Of a stretch of 64,000 nucleotides of DNA, positions 58,460 to 64,000 are shown piece after piece. The position numbers and the translations under genes are program-made. The DNA is from Cavenderia fasciculata (lineage: Eukaryota; Evosea; Eumycetozoa; Acytosteliales; Cavenderiaceae): assembly GCF_000203815.1 (NCBI RefSeq), contig NW_004457708.1, forward strand, positions 930,001-994,000. The letters run 5' to 3'. The notes beneath the pieces are model-generated. The model made no database searches. It saw only the letters and a program-made list of their open reading frames with translations, and had not been told where the DNA came from. Within the stretch, counting starts at the first letter, position 1, and every line of letters begins with the position of its first letter.

Positions 58460-59844
58460 TTAATTAAAATTTACATGGTCGTGATTATCTTGTTGATCAT
58501 CTTGTTGTTGTTGTTGTTGTTGTTGATTGTCTTTTAGATTTGATCTAAAATCCATTTCATATTGTTTACAATGTGAGATGGTTTGATATTGTTGGATGAA
58601 ACCGGCAGTGTCACAACATTCGTTCCAGGTTTGGTTGGGATTGGCTGCATGGAAGGGTTGGGTGCTTTCAAGTTGACCCATTTCATCTCTGATCCAAGTG
58701 TTGATGGAGAATGTTGGTTGGGTCGATATTTCAATGACACGAGCTCCGTGGTGCCAACCCGAGGGTGGTCCGTAGCTACCGTACCCCGACTTGCGTCCGT
58801 ATGCCATTTGGATACCATGCATCGACCCGATAAAGTCGTTGGAGTGGTCGTGACCGCAGTGTATAGAGACGACATCACCCATCTCTAAAAAGGCAGAGAA
58901 TAGACCCGTGTTGACCGAGAAACAGCATACTCCAGTATCCTCTAGATTACCACTGACATTGTAAAAGTTCCACATTTCCAGAAACTCTGGTACTGGAATA
59001 TGAAGGAATGCTAGTGCCGGTAGTATACGTCCACCATTCTTGGCACGTAGCATTGCCGAAGTCTGACGATACCATTCTACCTGATCGGGATACACGCATC
59101 CCCACCCTTCAATACCCATGCAATTGTCATCGGATGAGTCGAAAAAGTAGAGGATTACCTGCATGTCTCCGTTGGCGTCATAGATGGGTAGATAGTAGTT
59201 GGTCGTGCCGTTGGCCGTGTACGGACCCATTTGTGTGAGCGAGTAGGGGTACGACGAGTCGAGCTCGACCACTTGCATGCGGTTCAAGTCACCTTGGTCG
59301 TCGTGGTTGCCCATTGCCAACGCCCATCTCAACTGATGGTCCATCATGGGCTGAACAATCTTTGCCCACTTTGATTTCCCCCATCCCACGGTCTTCTTAT
59401 CCCACGCGAACCCAGACAACGCATCTCCAGTCAGCACGACCAAGTCAATATCCGGTTCATTATCCAATACACCACGTTGAGCTATTTCATTCATCATATC
59501 CTTCCAAATCGACTCTCCATAATGTAAATCGGTAAATTGTAATATTTTAAATGTACCTTTTGATGTTAATGTCAATGTCCTAAAAAACAAAATAAGATGA
59601 ATCAAAATTAATATCAAACAAATACACAAATATTTATTTATTTGATCGATCGATCATACTTGTTTGGTGAAGTTAATTTAATGGGATGTGCAGCATCACT
59701 ATCTAATTTGTTAATATGAATTGTAGTTTCATCTTTATCTTGTGTATTTGTTGTTGTTGAGTTGGTATGTAATATAAATACAGATAATATTAATATTAAA
59801 AATAATACTACTATCCTATTATTATTACAACTAGAATGATACAT
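58460..59844 (-). CDS. Secreted metallophosphoesterase (purple acid phosphatase 28/29-like)
   Basis: Calcineurin-like phosphoesterase; minus-strand exons are 59844-59660 and 59579-58460 and the product has 434 residues. It starts with a signal peptide or anchor (NNRIVVLFLILILSVFILHT), so it probably enters the secretory/lysosomal route. All metal-binding blocks are visible: QFTDLHYG (D-x-H), VVLTGDALSG (GD), ALAMGNHDDQG (GNH-D), LAFLHIPVPEF (H) and SIHCGHDHSND (GHxH). WKDMMNEIAQRGVLDNEPDI and ENVGCVYPDQVEWY-like segments match the fungal/plant PAP28/29 group. A Gln run and an Asp/His-rich end close the protein. The intron splits a Lys codon (AA/G). Its 3' end faces the oxidoreductase gene, 76 bp away. 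The exon 2 body is markedly G+C-rich, giving many shadow frames. Confidence 0.92.
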
Positions 59845-60506
59845 GGTAGTACAAACAAACAAACAAATAAATAAATAAATTTCAAATAAACACAGAATAT
59901 AAAAAAAAAAGAGTTTAGAAATTTTTAAATGTGTTTTATGTGAGGTATGTAAAATATTATGTAGGGTGACATCGAGCAAATTTCGCCACCAATGAATCTG
60001 CGGGATCACTTTTTTTACCAAATTCGAATTTGATCCGGATCATCATGTTAAAAATTAATTTTACCAACTAATATCTCGTGCAAAGCTCGGAATCATTGCC
60101 ACTATAAGGGGGTTCTTTCTTTATCCGCCCGCCAGTCGCGACAAAAGGTAATCAATGATGACAAATAAAAATAAAATGAAAATAATCATAGTCCCTATTT
60201 TTTTTTAATGAACATCAAAAAAATAATGTTTTTAATAATAAAAATAATATTTGTTTTTTATACATGTGACAAAGAGAGAGTTGATAATAAATGATTGATA
60301 GATAAGTTGACTGAAAGAAATAAGGAAACCACCTTAGTTTTCATCAAACTCAGAATTTTGAATTTCTTTTTTTTTTTTTTTTTGTTTTCAGCAAGTTTAT
60401 GAATCGATTCTCTCTTTGTTGTTGCAATATTCTTCTTCTTATTACTTACTTTGCTATCACTATATAGTTATCTAGATAGATAATAATAAGTAGACAGACA
60501 GACAGG
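59845..60506. promoter_or_regulatory. Divergent promoter region, phosphoesterase / BAG6
   Basis: About 660 bp between two divergent starts. An unusual less AT-rich patch at 59960-60140 contains CGAATTTGATCCGGATC and CCGCCCGCCAGTCGCGAC, set in otherwise A/T-rich DNA with T-runs at 60367-60383 and a CAGACAGACAG leader. The GC patch could be a promoter element or a small RNA; neither could be identified. Confidence 0.5.
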
Positions 60507-63506
60507 ATGAGTGACATTAATATTAATGTCAAGCAACTCGATGGTAAGGTGTATACACTTAAAGTGACACTAGCTACCAAAGTACCAGAACTCAAAGAAC
60601 AATTACATGAACTGTCTGGTATCAATACTGCTCTACAAAGACTCATCTACAAGGGAAAGGTATTAAGAGATGATAAGGATTTGGATTTCTACAGTATGTA
60701 TAGATTAGAAACAAACAACTAGAAATTGAGATATAGAAAGAGAGAGAATAAAAGTATTAATCAATCTTTTTTTTTTTTTGTTTTGATTATTATAGAAATT
60801 GAAGATGGAGTTACATTACATTTAACTGAAAGACCACCTGAACCAGCACCAGGTACATCGACTACTTCTACTTCGACTACATCTACTTCTTCTACTTCAC
60901 CACAAGTACATATTCATCATGGTCTTCCACAGATTATACCAGGTGCACCAAATGGCAATTCGATTCCACCAAATAGTCGTGTCTTTATTCAAGGTGCAGG
61001 AGATAACCCTGACATATTGCAAAATGTGTTGCGTCAATTGGGCGGTGCCAACCGTGTAGTGATTGCACCCAACAACCCGGGTACACCCGCACCCACAGCA
61101 TCGATGTTTGAGAACCAGATTAGAAACTCACTCAACTCGATCAACGACCCAGCCTTGGATCCCAACCGAGTGCCCCAAAACATCCCCGCCAACCCTCTCG
61201 ACTCGCGTCCAGCCCTTCAACGTCTCATCACTAATCTCGAACTCGCTCAAACCCAGATCAACCAGTTGTTGGAACGCACCAACCAACTTGCACAAGCTCT
61301 ACCCAACGAATCTACCATGACTGAGCCACAGCAACGCCAAGACTTGCAACAACAGGTCGCTCAACTCGGCCAAGGATACCAACGTCTCGGACAAGCCGGC
61401 AACCACTTTTCACAATACCTTTCATCGTTTGTCGTTGGCCAAGTACCAGGTCAAACCCACTTTTCTGTACAAGTATCACAGGTTTCACAAATCTCTTTTG
61501 AATATCCAAACGGTATGAATATTAATAATAATAATGGTGGTGAAATGAATGTCAATAATGGTGCAGCTGTTCCAAATATTGGTGTAACAACTACCCATGC
61601 TTCACCTGTTCCAGGTGGTCAAACAGATCCATCAAATATATTCCAAATGGTATTCCAATCGTTACAAGGTCAACAACCAGGAGCTGCAGGTGCACCAGCT
61701 GCAGGAGGTCAACAACAACAACAACAAGCAGGTCAACAACAAGCAAATAATCCAATGGGAGGATTACAAAATATATTACAAGGTGTTTTGGGTCCAGCTT
61801 TGAATGCTGCAGGTCAACAAATTGCACAACAACAACAACAACAAGGACAAGGAGGTCAACAACCAGCAGCAGCAGGAGGTCAACAACAAGCAAATCCATT
61901 GGCTGCATTATTTGGTCAATTGGGTGGACAACAACAACCAGGACAACAACAACCAGGTCAACAACAACAACAAGCAAATCCATTAGCAGGATTACAAACA
62001 ATGCTTCAAGGAATTCTTAATCCACAAGCAAATGCATCTGGTCAACCACAAGCTAATCCATTGGCAGCATTATTTGGTCAATTGGGAGGACAACAACAAC
62101 AAGACCAAGATGAAAATGGAGATGATGCATTTTCCGATTTTATGAGTCATCTTCCAATGATGATGATTGATTTTAGATTCCTCTACTCTGGAGTACCATC
62201 ACAAGTGGTTCAAGGACATCGCAACATTCGTAGAATCATTGAAACCAACATGTTGGATGGCGACACTTCAGATTCAAATGTTGAAGAGTTTATTGCCCAA
62301 TTCTCAGAGGGTCTTGCTCCAGCACTCCAACAACATGCATTGACACCAGATATGGTCAGCCGTGTTCTCCCAGGTCACGATCTCATTGGACGAGTGTTAA
62401 GAGTGGTCCGTTCCAACATGAGAAGATTGTTTGGTTTCATTTTGACCGAACCAGGTGAATCTAACCCAATTGCTGAATTGACTACCACTTGGACAAGAGA
62501 TTTTATCGTTGCTCTTGTCGATGAAATAGCAACTTGTATGCAAGGTGGATCAGAAGACGCATTTATCATTATCAACCGTTTCTTGCAACAAACCATCGCT
62601 GGTTCAAACCCATTATTTGGTAGTTTTATTACTCCTGTTACTCATTATATTAGATCAACCTATGAAGCAAATAGACCTTTAAGAAATAATACAAATAATA
62701 CAAATAATACGAATAATAATAATAATAATAATAGTTCAACAACATCTACTAGTACTTCTACCACCTCTACCACTACAACTACTCCATCAACAACCACAAC
62801 AACGTCAACTGTAAATAATAACCAAAATACGAATAATATTAATATTAATATTCCAATTGATGGAACAATTCCACAAGAATGGGCTGAAACGATTGAAGTT
62901 GATCAAGCCAGACAAGAATCAATGCCACCCAGTGTAGCAAGAGCTCCTCTAACCACCAACTATACCAACCCAACAAAGTTAAAGAAACAAAAGTTATCAA
63001 CTTCCCCATCATCTGCTGCTTCTACATCATTGTTTGGTGAAAGACTTGTCCAAGCCACTAGAGATACTCCAAATGTTAATACTCAAGGTATGTAATCACA
63101 TGTGTGAAAAAAAAGGAGGGATGAAAATTAAAAAAAAAAAAACAAAAAAAGTTATCGTCTCTGCACCATCTATCTATTCAATCAACATGTACATGGAAAT
63201 AATTATTAATTGATTATAAATTTATATAATTCCAATTTTTCCAAAAAAACAAAAAAAACAAAAAAGATCAAACAACAACAACAGATAAAAAAACAGAAAA
63301 AAAAAGATATAGAGGAGAATAGATAGATTGGATGGAAATGGATAATATTTAAAACAAAAAGAAACAGAATATATACTAATACAAAACAAAAAACGTAATA
63401 ATTATTAATACCCGATATATATATAGGTCTATTAGCAAAGGCAGAGTCTGAAAATCTAGTTGAAATGTATCAACAATTAATTGATAAAAGTAAAACTAAA
63501 CAATAA
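60507..63506 (+). CDS. bag6: BAG6/Scythe homologue (UBL-domain chaperone)
   Basis: Ubiquitin-like chaperone handling tail-anchored and mislocalised proteins and linking to proteasomal degradation. Exons are 60507-60693, 60796-63087 and 63427-63506; 852 residues. The N-terminal UBL (residues 1-75) is INVKQLDGKVYTLKVTLATK ... RLIYKGKVLRDDKDLDFY, completed across the intron by KIEDGVTLHLTERPPEPAPG. Then come a Ser/Thr/Pro linker and a DUF3538-like helical segment (RPALQRLITNLELAQTQINQ ... FSQYLSSFVVG). A Gln/Gly/Ala-rich middle follows (about residues 320-520), then a conserved helical block (DDAFSDFMSHLPMMMIDFRF ... VSRVLPGHDLIGRVLRVVR). The C-terminus has LKKQKLSTS and RLVQATRDTPN, followed in the last exon by LLAKAESENLVEMYQQLIDK, like the BAG6 C-terminal region. 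Intron 2 is long (339 bp) and A-rich. Confidence 0.88.
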
Positions 63507-63601
63507 TAATAATTTAATAAATAAATAATAATTAATTAATAATAGATTGATAAATAATTTGGATTTTGAGTTTATATATATATATAAATATTTATTTAAA
63601 T

Positions 63602-64000
63602 TTATTTAGCTTTGATTTTGGAAGATGCTGGGGTTGTAGCAGGGGCCTTTTTAACTTGTTTGTTCATCATTGAAAGAGTTGGAGCTGTTAATGATTGTTT
63701 TTGTTTCTTTTCTGGTTGTTGTTTAGAGGTTGTGGTGGCAGCAGTTGGTTTTGTTTCTTGTTCTTGTTCTTGTTCCTGGTCTTCATCTGATGATTTTCTT
63801 TTCTTTTCTACAATAGTTGTGGTGGCAGCTTGTTTGGCAGATTTTGTGGTTGATGGTTTGGCTGTTGCTGTTATGGTTGGAGTTGGTTTCTTTGTTGAAG
63901 CTGCAGGTTTGGCAGCAATTGTAGTAGTAGTATTTTTCTTTTCTGTTCCATTAGTATTATTTGTTGTTGTTGTCTTTGCATTGTTATTATTATTATTTTC
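63602..64000 (-). CDS. Lys/Thr/Ala-rich protein, 3' end (partial)
   Basis: The last 132 codons of a minus-strand gene running off the right edge; stop TAA at 63604-63602. The visible part is low-complexity: Asn/Thr repeats, KPAASTKKPTPTITATAKPS, TTIVEKKRKSSDEDQEQEQE, SKQQPEKKQKQSLTAP and KKAPATTPASSKIKAK. KKRKSSDE is a possible nuclear localisation signal. It could be the basic tail of a nuclear protein; no domain is visible to name it. It lies tail-to-tail with BAG6, 95 bp apart. Confidence 0.6.
   Translation of the reverse strand, partial: ENNNNNNAKTTTTNNTNGTEKKNTTTTIAAKPAASTKKPTPTITATAKPSTTKSAKQAATTTIVEKKRKSSDEDQEQEQEQETKPTAATTTSKQQPEKKQKQSLTAPTLSMMNKQVKKAPATTPASSKIKAK

Noticed and set aside
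59008-59535. Open frames opposite the phosphoesterase gene
   Set aside because: Antisense shadows of a G+C-rich, well-supported coding exon.
61591-62001. Leu/Val-rich frame opposite BAG6 and Asn-rich frames beside it
   Set aside because: Other-frame readings of the Gln/Gly/Ala repeats of BAG6.

Overview
This window reads as nuclear DNA of a dictyostelid social amoeba (Amoebozoa). It is strongly AT-rich. Introns are short, begin GTATGT/GTAAGT and end in a T-rich AG. Genes are packed on both strands and carry long Asn, Gln, Thr and Lys runs. Several genes have clear amoebozoan or general eukaryotic orthologues (SvkA kinase, uricase, SRRM1, MED24, BAG6). The style of the ankyrin and FNIP-type families resembles group 1 dictyostelids such as Cavenderia; that placement is inference from memory, not from a search.

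Left flank (1-5.5 kb): the 5' end of an SvkA-type Ste20 kinase, a peroxisomal uricase, a small protein that is almost only a DUSP domain, and the splicing co-activator SRRM1. From 5.7 to 7.7 kb lies debris: remnants of a SAM/P-loop NTPase gene in both orientations, one joined at a perfect 26-bp palindrome.

Middle (7.8-50.3 kb): an accessory island dominated by one ankyrin family. Seven members were resolved exon by exon (7825-10022, 10120-12610, 14238-16449, 24920-27127, 27352-29643, 34986-37180, 47774-50333). A single-exon relative is at 44553-46985 and at least three relics lie between them. Members share an N-terminal head and 28-residue ankyrin units. Every intron sits at the same codon boundary of the repeat, always in phase 0, so exons are interchangeable cassettes of 84 nt or more. 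Scattered among them are an apparently whole SAM plus CRN/RHS-type P-loop NTPase gene (16730-21400), an orphan 421-aa gene (12829-14160), an FNIP/LRR-like gene (22785-24676), two single-pass surface proteins (30415-33245, 39278-41539), and a tandem duplication whose left copy has collapsed to a mini-gene.

Right flank (50.6-64 kb): conserved housekeeping genes. These are a small coiled-coil protein, MED24, an MDR-family NADPH oxidoreductase with an apparent 7-nt micro-exon, a secreted purple-acid-phosphatase-like metallophosphoesterase, a BAG6/Scythe homologue, and the 3' end of a Lys/Thr-rich protein.

Genes on the two flanks look single-copy and constitutive. The island looks like a birth-and-death zone: head-to-head and tandem paralogues, partial copies, in-frame deletion products and single-base frameshifts in homopolymers, some of which may be assembly errors. 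All exon models come from reading the sequence (splice signals, phase and protein continuity); no transcript data were available.
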